Positions 41,350 to 50,576 of a DNA stretch of 64,000 nt are shown one piece after another. Made by a program: the position numbers and the translations under genes. Under the pieces are notes generated by a model. The model was not told the origin of the DNA, made no database searches, and saw nothing but the letters and a program-made list of their open reading frames with translations. The DNA comes from CAMAVH01 sp046297835 (GTDB lineage: Bacteria > Pseudomonadota > Alphaproteobacteria > SMXQ01), in assembly GCA_046297835.1 (NCBI GenBank), contig JBKBHI010000004.1, positions 248,001 to 312,000 on the forward strand, given 5' to 3'. Position 1 is the first letter of the stretch; each line of letters starts with the position of its first letter.

Positions 41350-42792
41350 ATGCACAAGCCCGCCCCTACAGATTCGCTGTTCCGTCCCACCGAGAATTGC
41401 CGGTCGGTCGAAACATTCGACCGTTTCGCGGCGCTGATCGACGGCGACGCTTATTTCGCCGCGTTGGACGCCGCTTTCGTCCAAGCGCGGCGGCGCATCG
41501 TCATCGTCGGCTGGGATTTCAACAGCCAGATCAGGCTACGCCCGCAGCAGAAGGATTCGCCGCCGCTCGGCGAGCAGCTGCGCGCCCTGGTCGACGCGCG
41601 CGCCGAACTGGAAATCTACGTGTTGATCTGGCGCAATTCGATTTTCTACGGCGCGAACGTCGACACGCCGCTGTCGTTGCTGCCGCGCTGGTCCGACCAT
41701 CCGCGCATCCATTTCAAGCTCGACGACGTCCATCCGTTCGGCGCCTGCCATCATCAGAAGATCGTCTGCATCGATGACGGCCTCGCCTTCGCCGGCGGCA
41801 TCGACCTGACGCAAGGCCGCTGGGATGCGGCGGAGCATCTGCCAGAGCATCCGTTGCGCCACAAGGACGACGGCGAGCCTTATCGCCCGGTGCACGACGT
41901 GCAGGCGGTGTTCGACGGCGCGGCCGCTCGCGCGGTGGCGCGGGTCGCTAGCGAGCGTTGGGAGGCGGCGGGCGGCGCGCCGATGGCGCCGCTGCCGGCG
42001 GGCCAGCCGCTCTGGCCGGATTGCGTCAAGCCGTTGCTGACGGATCATGCCGCGGCGCTCGCCCGCACCCTGCCGGCGCAGGGAGAGCGGCCGGAAGTCG
42101 CGGAGATTCGCGCCTTGAACGAAGCGATGCTGCTGGCGGCGCGGCGCTCGATCTATCTCGAGAGCCAGTATTTCGCTTTGCCCGAGGTGGCGGAAATTCT
42201 CGCCTGGCATCTCGGCCGCGCCGATGGGCCGGAAGTCGTTCTGGCGATCAATCAGGAATCAAACGGCGTGCTCGAGCAGTATGTCATGGCGAACAATCGC
42301 GACCGCATGTTCGCTCTCCTGCGCCACGCCGACAAGCATGGCCGGCTGCGGTGCTACCATCCGGTGTCGTGCCTCGATCCGGAATGCCAGATCAAGACCC
42401 ATTCGAAGCTGATGATCGTCGACGACCGCTATCTGCGGATCGGATCGTCGAACTTCAACGCTCGCTCGCTCGGCCTCGACACCGAATGCGACATCGCCAT
42501 CGAAGGCTCGACGCTGGCGGCGCGCAAGGCCATCGCCAGGCTGCAGGCCGAGCTGCTCGGCGAGCATCTCGGGGTCGCTCCGGCGAAATTCGCCGTCATT
42601 CATGCCCGCGCCGGCTCGCTGATCGACACGATCGAAACGCTCAATGGCGGTCCGCGCCGCTTGAAAGCCTATCCGGCTCTGCCGCCGGAAACGGAAATGA
42701 CGTTGGCGCCGGGCAGCAGTCTGCTCGATCCCGACCGGCCGATCGATCTGGCCTATCTCTGGGACAAGCTGACCTCGCCCTCCGCCTATTGA
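41350..42792 (+). CDS. Phospholipase D-like (cardiolipin-synthase-type) protein
   Basis: A 480-residue member of the phospholipase D superfamily with two HKD motifs: HHQKIVCIDDGLAFAGG near residues 134-150 and HSKLMIVDDRYLRIGSS near residues 353-369. Both keep the HxKxxxxD spacing. IVGWDFNSQIRLRP and ESQYFALPEVAEILAWHLG are typical accessory strands. It has no signal peptide and no strong membrane helix, so it would act as a peripheral inner-membrane or cytoplasmic enzyme, transferring or hydrolysing phosphatidyl groups. It is divergent from the flippase-like/EEP pair. I start at MHKPAPTD; an upstream frame runs back through the divergent gene. Confidence 0.9.
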   Translation: MHKPAPTDSLFRPTENCRSVETFDRFAALIDGDAYFAALDAAFVQARRRIVIVGWDFNSQIRLRPQQKDSPPLGEQLRALVDARAELEIYVLIWRNSIFYGANVDTPLSLLPRWSDHPRIHFKLDDVHPFGACHHQKIVCIDDGLAFAGGIDLTQGRWDAAEHLPEHPLRHKDDGEPYRPVHDVQAVFDGAAARAVARVASERWEAAGGAPMAPLPAGQPLWPDCVKPLLTDHAAALARTLPAQGERPEVAEIRALNEAMLLAARRSIYLESQYFALPEVAEILAWHLGRADGPEVVLAINQESNGVLEQYVMANNRDRMFALLRHADKHGRLRCYHPVSCLDPECQIKTHSKLMIVDDRYLRIGSSNFNARSLGLDTECDIAIEGSTLAARKAIARLQAELLGEHLGVAPAKFAVIHARAGSLIDTIETLNGGPRRLKAYPALPPETEMTLAPGSSLLDPDRPIDLAYLWDKLTSPSAY

Positions 42793-42802
42793 TCTGCGTC
42801 GC

Positions 42803-43591
42803 TCACGCCGGCCACAGCCGGTTGTCCTTGAGGAACTCGATCAAGGGCGCGTCGAACGCCATCGGATCTTCGATGGAGCAGGCATGGCCGGTGCCGGGAA
42901 TGATCGCGTGGCGCGCGCCGGGGATGAGGCGGGCGGTTTCGGTGCCCCCAGGCATCGAGCCGTCGTGCTCGCCGTTGATCACCAGCACGGGCATTTTCAA
43001 TTCGCCGAGACGCGGCGTCATGTTGCAGCCGCCGCGGGCGCGGAAAATCTGCGCGATGCATTCGGCCGACAGCGTATGGGAATTCTCGTCGAACATATTC
43101 AGCACCCAGCGGCCATGTTTGGTGTCGGTGAAACCTGGGGCAAACAGTTCAGGTATATAGCGATGGCGATAGGCGGGCAGATCGCCCGACAGGAAGCCGT
43201 CGATGCGCTTTTGAACGTTGTCGCCGCCGCGCGAAGAGCCGCCGACGAGGACGAGCGCCTGCGCCAGGTCCGGCCGGTCGAGGCCGATCAGGAGGGCGAT
43301 GCCGGAACCGACGCTGCAGCCGCCGACGATGGCTTTGTCGATTCCTTCGGTCTTGCAAACGCCGAGCACGTCGCCCGCCATGTCTTCGAGCGTGAACGGC
43401 GCCGTCGGCTTATCGGACAGGCCGTAGCCGCGGATGTCGATGCTGACCACGGTGAAGAACTGCGAGAAGCGCGCCGCCTGGAACATCCACAGCCGCCGGT
43501 CGTAGGGGTTGGCGTGGACCAGCACCATGGCCGGGCCGCGGCCGACGATGTCGTAGTTGATCTTGATGCCGGTGGCGGTGCTGACGGGCAT
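42803..43591 (-). CDS. Alpha/beta hydrolase
   Basis: A 262-residue single-domain alpha/beta hydrolase. VLVHANPYDRRLWMFQA marks the oxyanion region, IRGYGLSDKP follows, and the nucleophile elbow is GGCSVGSGIALLIG (Ser near residue 95). INGEHDGSMPGG holds the acid and IPGTGHACSIEDP the catalytic His. Relatives include 3-oxoadipate enol-lactonase and small esterases. AGGGAG lies six bases upstream of the ATG at 43591. It converges with the PLD gene 10 bp away and is divergent from the ABC exporter gene across about 160 bp in which I see nothing distinctive. A very long antisense-neighbour frame extending to 45502 is a shadow of the ABC gene. Confidence 0.9.
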   Translation of the reverse strand: MPVSTATGIKINYDIVGRGPAMVLVHANPYDRRLWMFQAARFSQFFTVVSIDIRGYGLSDKPTAPFTLEDMAGDVLGVCKTEGIDKAIVGGCSVGSGIALLIGLDRPDLAQALVLVGGSSRGGDNVQKRIDGFLSGDLPAYRHRYIPELFAPGFTDTKHGRWVLNMFDENSHTLSAECIAQIFRARGGCNMTPRLGELKMPVLVINGEHDGSMPGGTETARLIPGARHAIIPGTGHACSIEDPMAFDAPLIEFLKDNRLWPA

Positions 43592-43750
43592 GGGGCGCTC
43601 CCTGAGGTTTTCGATGTTGGTCCGGATGCTAGAGCGGGTTGGGGCGTGGCGACAGCGCCGTCTTCGCGCGACATGGTGACGGCCGTTCCGATGCGCGGAG
43701 CGGCGCGAGAACTCCGTGCGCCTTGCGAAACGCGGGTGTAAAACAGAGCG

Positions 43751-45598
43751 ATGTTCCGCTTTTTCGAAACTCTCGTCGCGCCGACGGCGCGGGCGCCGGA
43801 GGGGGCGCCGCCGCCTGGCCTGTGGCCGTTCTATTGGCACTTCATGCGCCAGACCAAGGGCTTGTTCGTCGCGCTGTTCGCCGCGGGCCTGCTGGTCGCC
43901 CTGTGCGACGCGATGATTCCCCTGTTCATCGGCCGCATCGTCACGCTGGTGTCGGAGCATCCGCCGGCGTCGCTCTGGGCGGCGGCCGGGTGGGAATTGG
44001 CCGCGATGGCGCTGGTCGTGGTGATTTTGCGGCCGCTCGCCATCTTCCTGCAGAACCTGGTTTCGAACCAAGCCATCGTCGTCAACGTCACCAACCTGAT
44101 CCGCTGGCAGAGCCATTGGCATGTCGTGCGCCAGAGCTGGGCGTTCTTCCAGAACGATTTCGCCGGGCGGATCGCCAATCGCGTGCTGCAGACCGGCTCG
44201 GCGCTGCGCGAGAGCGTCGTCGTCACCATCAACGCGGTCTGGTACATCCTGGTCTATGGCACCAGCGCCATGCTGCTGCTCGCCAGCGTCGATCCGCGCC
44301 TCGCCGGCCCGCTCGCCGTCTGGGCGCTGATCTATCTGACGATCCTGCGCTATTTCGTGCCGCGCATGCGCGACCAGTCGCGCAAAGTGTCCGACGCGCG
44401 CTCGGCGCTCAGCGGCCGCATCGTCGACAGCTACACCAACATCCTGACGGTCAAGCTGTTCGCCCGTTCGCGCGACGAGGACGCCTACGTGCGCGAGGCG
44501 GTGGACGACCACGGCGCGAAATTCCAGCGCCAGCAGCGCCTGACCACGCTGTTCACCCTGTGCCTGACGACGACCAACGCCGCGCTCGTCGCCTCGACGG
44601 CCGCCATCGCCATCTGGCTGTGGCTCCAGGGGCAGGCCGCGCCCGGCGCGATCGCCATGGCGCTGCCGCTGACCTGGCAGATCGTCAATATCGCCGGCTG
44701 GGTGGCGCAGAACGTCACCGGCATTTTCGAGAATATCGGCATCGTCCAGGAGGGCACCGGCTCGATCGCCGTGCCGCACCAGCTGACGGACGCGCCGGGC
44801 GCCAAGCCGCTCGAGGTGACGCGCGGCGAGATCCGCTTCGAGGGCGTCTCGTTCGGCTATGGCCGCGAGGCCGGCGTGCTGCACGATCTCGACCTGGTCA
44901 TCAAGCCGGGCGAGCGCGTCGGGCTGGTCGGCCCGTCCGGCGCGGGCAAATCGACGCTGGTCAACCTGCTGCTGCGCTTTTTCGAGCCCGAGCAGGGCCG
45001 CATCCTGATCGACGGCCAGGACATCGCCAAGGTGACGCAAGAATCCTTGCGCGCCGAGATCGCCATGGTGACGCAGGACACCTCGCTGCTGCACCGCTCG
45101 ATCCGCGAAAACATCCGCTACGGCAAGCCCGAGGCGAGCGACGCCGAGATCGCGGCCGCCGCGACGCGCGCCCATGCCGATGAATTCATCCCCGACCTCG
45201 AAGATCTTTATAAACGCAAAGGCTTTGACGCCTTCGTCGGCGAGCGCGGCGTGAAACTGTCGGGCGGCCAGCGCCAGCGCATCGCGCTGGCCCGCGTCAT
45301 CCTGAAAAATGCGCCGATCCTGATTCTCGACGAGGCGACCAGCGCCCTCGATTCCGAGGCCGAAGCGGCGATCCAGGAGCAGCTCGCCGACCTGATGGCG
45401 GGCAAGACGGTGATCGCCATCGCCCACCGGCTCTCGACCATCGCCAGCATGGACCGGCTGATCATCATGGAGCGCGGCCGCATCGTCGAGCAGGGCACCC
45501 ACGCCGCGCTGCTGGCGCGCGGCGGCGTCTATGCCCGGCTGTGGCGCCGCCAGTCCGGCGGGTTCATCGACGACAAGATCGCCGACGGGGTCGGCTGA
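43751..45598 (+). CDS. ABC exporter, fused permease and ATPase
   Basis: A 615-residue half-transporter. The first 330 residues form a six-helix exporter permease. The ATPase domain begins near 360 with IRFEGVSFGYGREAGVLHDL. It contains Walker A GPSGAGKST at about 396-404, VTQDTSLLHRSIRENIRYG (Q loop), the LSGGQRQRIALARV signature, Walker B ILILDEATSALDSEAE and the H-switch in IAIAHRLSTIASMDRL. It works as a homodimer exporting lipids, peptides or drugs from the inner membrane; relatives are multidrug/lipid A exporters. No accessory gene lies nearby. The stop codon lies within a 30-bp tandem repeat. Confidence 0.94.
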   Translation: MFRFFETLVAPTARAPEGAPPPGLWPFYWHFMRQTKGLFVALFAAGLLVALCDAMIPLFIGRIVTLVSEHPPASLWAAAGWELAAMALVVVILRPLAIFLQNLVSNQAIVVNVTNLIRWQSHWHVVRQSWAFFQNDFAGRIANRVLQTGSALRESVVVTINAVWYILVYGTSAMLLLASVDPRLAGPLAVWALIYLTILRYFVPRMRDQSRKVSDARSALSGRIVDSYTNILTVKLFARSRDEDAYVREAVDDHGAKFQRQQRLTTLFTLCLTTTNAALVASTAAIAIWLWLQGQAAPGAIAMALPLTWQIVNIAGWVAQNVTGIFENIGIVQEGTGSIAVPHQLTDAPGAKPLEVTRGEIRFEGVSFGYGREAGVLHDLDLVIKPGERVGLVGPSGAGKSTLVNLLLRFFEPEQGRILIDGQDIAKVTQESLRAEIAMVTQDTSLLHRSIRENIRYGKPEASDAEIAAAATRAHADEFIPDLEDLYKRKGFDAFVGERGVKLSGGQRQRIALARVILKNAPILILDEATSALDSEAEAAIQEQLADLMAGKTVIAIAHRLSTIASMDRLIIMERGRIVEQGTHAALLARGGVYARLWRRQSGGFIDDKIADGVG

Positions 45599-45657
45599 AA
45601 CGTCAAGCTCGCCGATGGGATCGGCTGAAACGTCAAGCTCGCCGACGGGGTCGGCTA
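45581..45657 (+). repeat. 30-bp tandem repeat spanning the ABC exporter stop codon
   Basis: Units at 45581-45610 and 45611-45640 and a partial unit at 45641-45657 are alike except for two bases. Each unit is ten codons long and includes an in-frame TGA or TAG stop, so read-through would extend the protein by a repeated NVKLADG(V/I)G segment. Confidence 0.9.
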
Positions 45658-45673
45658 AGCCGGCTATTCCCGC

Positions 45674-48022
45674 CTAGCCCCGCTTGCGGAAAATTTCCTC
45701 GAGTTTCTGCGCCAGCGCCTCGATGGTGAAGGGCTTGACGATCAGATGCACGCCGGCATCGAGCACGCCGTTGTGGACGATGGCGTTGCGCGTATAGCCG
45801 GTGGTGAACAGCACTTTGAGGTCGGGCCGGCGCTTCTTCGCCTCGTCGGCGAGCTTTCGGCCGTTGACGTCGGGCATCACCACGTCGGTGAACAGCAGCG
45901 TCACCTCCGGATGCGCGTCGAGCTGGGCCAGTCCGGCGATCGCGCCGTCCGCCTGCAGCACGCGATAGCCGAGCTCGGCGAGCATGTCGACAGTGACGTT
46001 GCGCACGCTCTCCTCGTCCTCGACGACCAGCACCGTCTCGTGCGTCTGGGACAGCGGCAGCGACACGCCGGCCGGGGCCTGCTCGCGTTCGGCGTCGCCG
46101 AGGAAGCGCGGCAGGTAGAGCTTGATCGTCGTGCCCTGGCCGACCTCGCTGTAGATTTTCACGTGGCCGCCCGACTGTTTGATGAATCCGTGGACCTGGC
46201 TGAGGCCGAGGCCGGTGCCCTGGCCAGCGCTCTTGGTGGTGAAGAACGGGTCGAACGCGCGGGCGATGACCTGCGGCGGCATGCCGGCGCCGGTATCGGT
46301 GACGGCGATCAGCACATATTGCCCGGCGGCGACGTCGCTGTGGGCGGCGGCGTAGCGCGCGTCGAGATCGGCGTTCGACGTCTCGATCGTCAGCCGCCCG
46401 CCCTCGGGCATGGCGTCGCGCGCGTTCACCGCCAGGTTCAAGAGCGCGTTCTCAAGCTGGCTGGGATCGACATGGGTGCGCCATAGGCCGCCCGCCAGCA
46501 CGGTCTCGATATGCACGCTCTCGCTGATCGAGCGGCGCAGCAGCTCCGACATGCCGGAAATCATCTTGTTGGGGTCGACCACCGCGGGCGAAAGCGACTG
46601 CTGGCGCGCGAAGGCGAGCAGGCGAGCGGTCAGCTTGGCGGCGCGCTCGGCGCCGTCGACCGCGCCGTCGATATATTTCTGCACGTCGCTTTCGCCGCGC
46701 GCCAAGCGGCGCTGCATCAGGCGCAAGCTGCCGAGGATCACCGCCAGCATATTGTTGAAATCGTGGGCGATGCCGCCGGTGAGCTGGCCGACCGCCTCCA
46801 TCTTCTGCAATTGGCGCAGGCGGTCCTCGCTCTCCTCGCGCAGCTGCATTTCGCTGAGCAGGCGGGCGTTGGTCTGGCGCAGCGCCTCGGTGCGCTCGGC
46901 GACCAGCCCTTCCAGGCTTTGATTGAGCGATTGCAGCGCCGCTTCGGCACGGTCGCGCTCGGCGGTGCGCTCGCGCAGTTCGGCGGCGCCCTCCGTCATG
47001 ATCCGGTCGATCACGGCGATCTCGGCGACGTTGCTCGGCACGGAAACCACGGCTTGGCCGCGCGCCAGGGCGGCGGCGTTGCGCGCCAGCTTGCCGAGCG
47101 GGCGCGAGAAGGCGCGAGCGGCGATCCAGGCGCCGAGCACCGAAACCAGCGCGCACAGCGCGCCGATCATGAGGAGAATGAGCAGGGAGTCGGCGAGCGG
47201 ACGATCGAGCGCCACGCGGGGCACCGACACGCTGACGATCCAGCCGGAGAGCTGGGCCCGCTGGTAGAAGGTGACGGTTTTCTCGCCTTCGATGTTCTCG
47301 CCGACGATCGCGCCGCTGGCGTTGTCGGCCGACAGCAGGATGTCGCGCGACGGCGTGCCGACGAAATCGTCGGGCCGGTGCGACCGCGCCAGGACGGTCC
47401 TGCGCCGGTCGACGATGGAGATCACGTACGCCTCGGGCAAGGAGGCGCGCTGGATGACATCGTCGATCTGGCGCGTCGAGACGCTGAGGCTGAGAAAATA
47501 TTTGGCCGTACCGCCGCTCATGACCGGCGTGACCACGGCGAAGCTCGGCCGCTTGACCTGCAGGCCGAAGAAATAGTCCGAGACGACCGTGGAGCCGGTG
47601 GTCCGGGCTTCGATATCGGCGTCGCGCAGGGTGGTGCCAGCCGGCACGGGGGCGCCCCACGGCAGGCTGGTGTTGATCACCTGCCGGCTGTCGGCGTCGC
47701 GCAGCACGATGGTGGCGTCGCGCGCCTTCGCCACTTCGGCGGCAAAGCCGTGGAAGGTGGCGAAATCCTCCTGCTCGATGGAGGGCGCGTTGGCGAGCGC
47801 GAGAAGAGTGTATTGCAGTCCGACCAGTTCGCGATCGACCGCGACCGTGAGCTGGCTGACCGTGTCGCGCACGTCCTGCTCGATCCGCTCGCGTTCGGCG
47901 TCGGCGAAACGCAACAGGATCAGGCCGGTGAAAACCAGCAGCGGGCCGACGAGCGCGACGGCGAGCAGCAGAAGATGCGCCTGAGTGGAGAGCGGACGGC
48001 GTTTCGCCACAGGCTGTGACAC
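45674..48022 (-). CDS. Hybrid sensor histidine kinase with CHASE/dCache-like sensor and receiver
   Basis: A 782-residue membrane sensor. The first helix (residues 15-38) and a second around 283-305 bracket a periplasmic double-PAS-like sensor of some 240 residues. A coiled linker (about 350-405) follows. The HisKA domain holds GGIAHDFNNMLAVILGSLR (His near 419), the ATPase domain has LENALLNLAVNARDAMPEGG, DTGAGMPP and GQGTGLGLSQVHGF. The C-terminal receiver has VVEDEESVRN and acceptor Asp near 711 in LFTDVVMPDVNG. The HDFNN type of kinase often works with its own receiver. The start is GTG, with GGGGGAT upstream. It converges with the ABC gene; no partner regulator lies nearby. Confidence 0.94.
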   Translation of the reverse strand: MSQPVAKRRPLSTQAHLLLLAVALVGPLLVFTGLILLRFADAERERIEQDVRDTVSQLTVAVDRELVGLQYTLLALANAPSIEQEDFATFHGFAAEVAKARDATIVLRDADSRQVINTSLPWGAPVPAGTTLRDADIEARTTGSTVVSDYFFGLQVKRPSFAVVTPVMSGGTAKYFLSLSVSTRQIDDVIQRASLPEAYVISIVDRRRTVLARSHRPDDFVGTPSRDILLSADNASGAIVGENIEGEKTVTFYQRAQLSGWIVSVSVPRVALDRPLADSLLILLMIGALCALVSVLGAWIAARAFSRPLGKLARNAAALARGQAVVSVPSNVAEIAVIDRIMTEGAAELRERTAERDRAEAALQSLNQSLEGLVAERTEALRQTNARLLSEMQLREESEDRLRQLQKMEAVGQLTGGIAHDFNNMLAVILGSLRLMQRRLARGESDVQKYIDGAVDGAERAAKLTARLLAFARQQSLSPAVVDPNKMISGMSELLRRSISESVHIETVLAGGLWRTHVDPSQLENALLNLAVNARDAMPEGGRLTIETSNADLDARYAAAHSDVAAGQYVLIAVTDTGAGMPPQVIARAFDPFFTTKSAGQGTGLGLSQVHGFIKQSGGHVKIYSEVGQGTTIKLYLPRFLGDAEREQAPAGVSLPLSQTHETVLVVEDEESVRNVTVDMLAELGYRVLQADGAIAGLAQLDAHPEVTLLFTDVVMPDVNGRKLADEAKKRRPDLKVLFTTGYTRNAIVHNGVLDAGVHLIVKPFTIEALAQKLEEIFRKRG

Positions 48023-48181
48023 GGATATCCCCCGAATGAAGCGCGGTTCGCGCCCGGCAGACGTTGCGAGCGGCTCGCAAAAAGCACCGGAAACTAGCCT
48101 AAGCGGCCCGATTTGCGGAGAGAAATTCGTTAAGCGACTTAAAAATTCCGGCGTTTGTCCGGGTCGCTCCGGAACCCATGG

Positions 48182-48676
48182 TTAAGGCGCTGCGGGCCGG
48201 GCCGGGCGGTCGATGGCGACGATCTCCATTGCGTCCTGCCCGTCGAGCGCGACCGCGTCGCCGACGCGCTTGCCGAGCAGCGCCTGGGCGAGCGGCGCGA
48301 CGTAGGACAGGCGGCCCTGCGCGGGATCGGCCTCGTCGATGCCGACGATGCGCCAGACGCGCCGCCGGCCGTTTGCCTGCGCCAGCGTGACGGCGAGGCC
48401 GAAGCGTACGACGTCGGCGGCCTCGGCGGACGGCGCGACTTCGGCGCTGGCGCGGCGCGCCTGCCAGTAGCGCAGATCGCGCGCCGCTTCGGCGAGCGCG
48501 GCGCGGTCGGCGTTCGCGGCGGCGTCGGCCAGCATCGCGCGCAGGCGCGCGATCTCGCTTTCGATCTGCGCCAGCCCTTCGCGGGTGACGAGATTGGGGC
48601 GCGGGTCGATCGGGCGGTCGGGCAGGTCGTCGTAGACCTCCTCGCCGTCGCTCTCTTTGACGAAGGCGCGGCTCAT
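48182..48676 (-). CDS. GreA/GreB-family protein lacking the acidic coiled-coil tip
   Basis: A 164-residue Gre-type factor. The N-terminal coiled coil (residues 30-80, NLVTREGLAQIESEIARLRA) and the C-terminal FKBP-like domain (GLAVTLAQANGRRRVWRIVG; DEADPAQGRLSYVAPLAQAL; LLGKRVGDAVAL) are clear. The conserved GDxSENADY element that carries the acidic tip is missing; the region reads ADAAANADRAALAEAARDLR. Without these acids the protein cannot stimulate RNA cleavage in the usual way. It may bind the RNA polymerase channel as a modulator or anti-Gre factor. An acidic 25-residue N-terminal extension is present. No close ribosome site is visible. Confidence 0.85.
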   Translation of the reverse strand: MSRAFVKESDGEEVYDDLPDRPIDPRPNLVTREGLAQIESEIARLRAMLADAAANADRAALAEAARDLRYWQARRASAEVAPSAEAADVVRFGLAVTLAQANGRRRVWRIVGIDEADPAQGRLSYVAPLAQALLGKRVGDAVALDGQDAMEIVAIDRPARPAAP

Positions 48677-48767
48677 GCCGTCACTTTAGCGCGTCCGGCG
48701 GTCGGCTGGCAGCGGAACGCGCTCGCGCGCCTCGCGTTATGTGCGGACATCGACAGGAGAGACCCAT

Positions 48768-48986
48768 ATGCCGCCGCCCCGCGTTCCGCCACGGCCGAAA
48801 CCGCCGGCCACGCCCAAGAATTCGCTCAAGCGGCCGCGCAACGCCGAGAAAGGCGGGTTGGAGACACGCCCCAGCCAGCCGCTCGGCGACGCGCCGCTGC
48901 GAGAGTCTTATGGCGCGAGCAGCGGCGAGACCGCGCCGCGGGCGGCGACGCCGCGCCGTTTGGCGTCTCCCGCCGGCAAGAAATAG
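48768..48986 (+). CDS. Small proline- and arginine-rich hypothetical protein
   Basis: A 72-residue basic protein beginning MPPPRVPPRPKPPATPKNSL and ending with RRLASPAGKK. Low complexity, no membrane helix and no signal. AGGAGA lies seven bases before the ATG, which supports translation. It lies between the Gre-like gene (divergent) and a small membrane protein gene. I do not recognise a family; disordered nucleic-acid-binding peptides can look like this. Confidence 0.55.
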   Translation: MPPPRVPPRPKPPATPKNSLKRPRNAEKGGLETRPSQPLGDAPLRESYGASSGETAPRAATPRRLASPAGKK

Positions 48987-49066
48987 CCCGGCGCGCGGCA
49001 TCGCCGTTGGCGGCGGCGCGCCGTTGCCGATAGAGTGCGGAACCCTTCCCAAGCCGCGAGGCATCC

Positions 49067-49354
49067 ATGCGCACTCTGGTCATCCTCGCCATCGGCTTGG
49101 CGGTCATGCTGCTGTTCCTGGTGGTGGCCCATTTCGTCAACAAGTCGCGCGGCGCGGGCTTCGTCGACGGCGGCAAGCTGTTCATCTGGTTCTGGCTGGT
49201 CGCGACGCTGCTCAACGGCGCTTACGGCTTCTTCGCCCATGGCGTGAGCCTGCTGGTCGAGATCGCGGTGTTCGCCATACTGTTCGGCGTGCCGGCCGGC
49301 GCGGCCTGGTATTTGTCGCGCCTGATCCGCCGCCGCCACGCCCCGCCGTCCTGA
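49067..49354 (+). CDS. Small three-helix membrane protein
   Basis: A 95-residue protein with three hydrophobic stretches: residues 3-23 (LVILAIGLAVMLLFLVVAHF), 38-58 and 62-84. A basic C-terminus (SRLIRRRHAPPS) follows. VNKSRGAGFVDGGKLFIWFW between helices one and two is the most distinctive segment. I do not recognise a family. The ORF ends two bases before the end of the convergent MFS gene. Ribosome site weak (GAGG about nine bases upstream). Confidence 0.65.
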   Translation: MRTLVILAIGLAVMLLFLVVAHFVNKSRGAGFVDGGKLFIWFWLVATLLNGAYGFFAHGVSLLVEIAVFAILFGVPAGAAWYLSRLIRRRHAPPS

Positions 49355-49355
49355 T

Positions 49356-50576
49356 CTAGCTTTCCAGCGCCGAGGTCATGGCGCGGCGCTTGTTCAGCAG
49401 CAATAGCCAGATGAGCAGGCAAATCACCGCGACGGCGGCGAAGGACCAGCGCAGGCTGAGATGCTCCGACAGCACGCCGACCAGCACCGCGCCGATCGCC
49501 GGCGTGCCGCGATAGACCAAGGCGTAGAACGACATGACGCGGCCGCGCATGTCGTCGGCGACGGTGAATTGCACGAGCGCCTGGGCGCTGGTCGAGATGC
49601 TGTTCATGGTGAAGCCGACCAGCGCGCAGAAGGCGCTGGCGACGTAGAGATCGTCGGTGGCGACGAAACCGGCCAGCGATAGCGCGAGCCCGAGGCAGCC
49701 GAGCATCATGCCGGTCGTCAGGCCGGTGATGCGGCCGCGCGCGGCGATGAAAATAGCGCTCGCCATCGCGCCGATGCCCATGCTGGAAGTGAGCCAGGCG
49801 AGACCCACCGCGCCCTCCTTGAACACGTCGCCGGCGAAGCCGGGCAGCATGTCCTGGATCGGCCGCGCGAAGGTCGACATGGCGGTGATGGCGACGAACA
49901 GCACGGCGATGCCGACATGGCCGCGGATATAGACGAGGCTGCTCGAGACGTCGCCGAGCACGCTGCGCCGTTTGGCGTCGCGTTTCGGCGGCACGAGATC
50001 GACCTGAAAGAGCCCCCAGAGAAAGATGGCGCAGCCCACGGCGTTGACCATGAAGGTGCCGCCCGCGCCGGCGAACGGGATGATCAGGCCGGCGAGCGCC
50101 GGGCCGACGAAGCGCGAGGCGTTGAACAGCGCCGAATCGGTCGCCACGGCGGTCGGATAGATGTCGCGCGGCACCAGCGAGGGCACGATGGCGTGGCGCG
50201 AGGCGGTGGCGTAGGGGTGGATGCAGCCGAGCATCAGCGACAGGACGAGCAGCAGTTCGATGCTCATCCAGCCGAGCAGGGTGAAGACGCCGAGGGCCAG
50301 CGCCTGAAGCACTTCGAGCGCGGTGGCGATGCGCTGGATGCGGAGCGGATTGCCGCGATCCACCGCGACGCCGGCGAAGGGCGCGAGCAGCAGCATGGGC
50401 GCGAGATCGGCGGCGGCGATCACGCCGAGCCAGGTCGTCGATTCGGTCAGTTCCCAGGCGAGCCAGCCCAGCCCGACGCGCTGCATCCACAGCGTGATCA
50501 GGTTCGGCGTCATGCCGCCGATGTAGTAGGCGTAATTCCGATGCGTCCAGGGGCGCAACAGTGTGGGCAGCGCCAT
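49356..50576 (-). CDS. MFS transporter, EntS-like
   Basis: A 406-residue major facilitator with twelve helices. LLRPWTHRNYAYYIGGM at the start and WLGVIAAADLAPMLLLAPFA then GVAVDRGNPLRIQRIATAL (motif A region) are characteristic of the MFS_3 group that includes the enterobactin exporter EntS. MSFYALVYRGTPAIGAVLVG lies near residue 345. It probably exports a small molecule or siderophore-like compound by proton antiport. Neighbours give no clue about substrate. The start codon lies about 200 bp from the divergent MetE-like gene; that gap contains nothing I recognise except a GGGAGA ribosome site for the latter. Confidence 0.9.
   Translation of the reverse strand: MALPTLLRPWTHRNYAYYIGGMTPNLITLWMQRVGLGWLAWELTESTTWLGVIAAADLAPMLLLAPFAGVAVDRGNPLRIQRIATALEVLQALALGVFTLLGWMSIELLLVLSLMLGCIHPYATASRHAIVPSLVPRDIYPTAVATDSALFNASRFVGPALAGLIIPFAGAGGTFMVNAVGCAIFLWGLFQVDLVPPKRDAKRRSVLGDVSSSLVYIRGHVGIAVLFVAITAMSTFARPIQDMLPGFAGDVFKEGAVGLAWLTSSMGIGAMASAIFIAARGRITGLTTGMMLGCLGLALSLAGFVATDDLYVASAFCALVGFTMNSISTSAQALVQFTVADDMRGRVMSFYALVYRGTPAIGAVLVGVLSEHLSLRWSFAAVAVICLLIWLLLLNKRRAMTSALES

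Noticed and set aside
42803..45502. A 899-codon minus-strand frame across the ABC exporter and beyond
   Set aside because: Its upper two thirds are Arg/Ala/Gly-rich antisense translation of the ABC gene; only the part up to 43591 is a real alpha/beta hydrolase with its own ribosome site.
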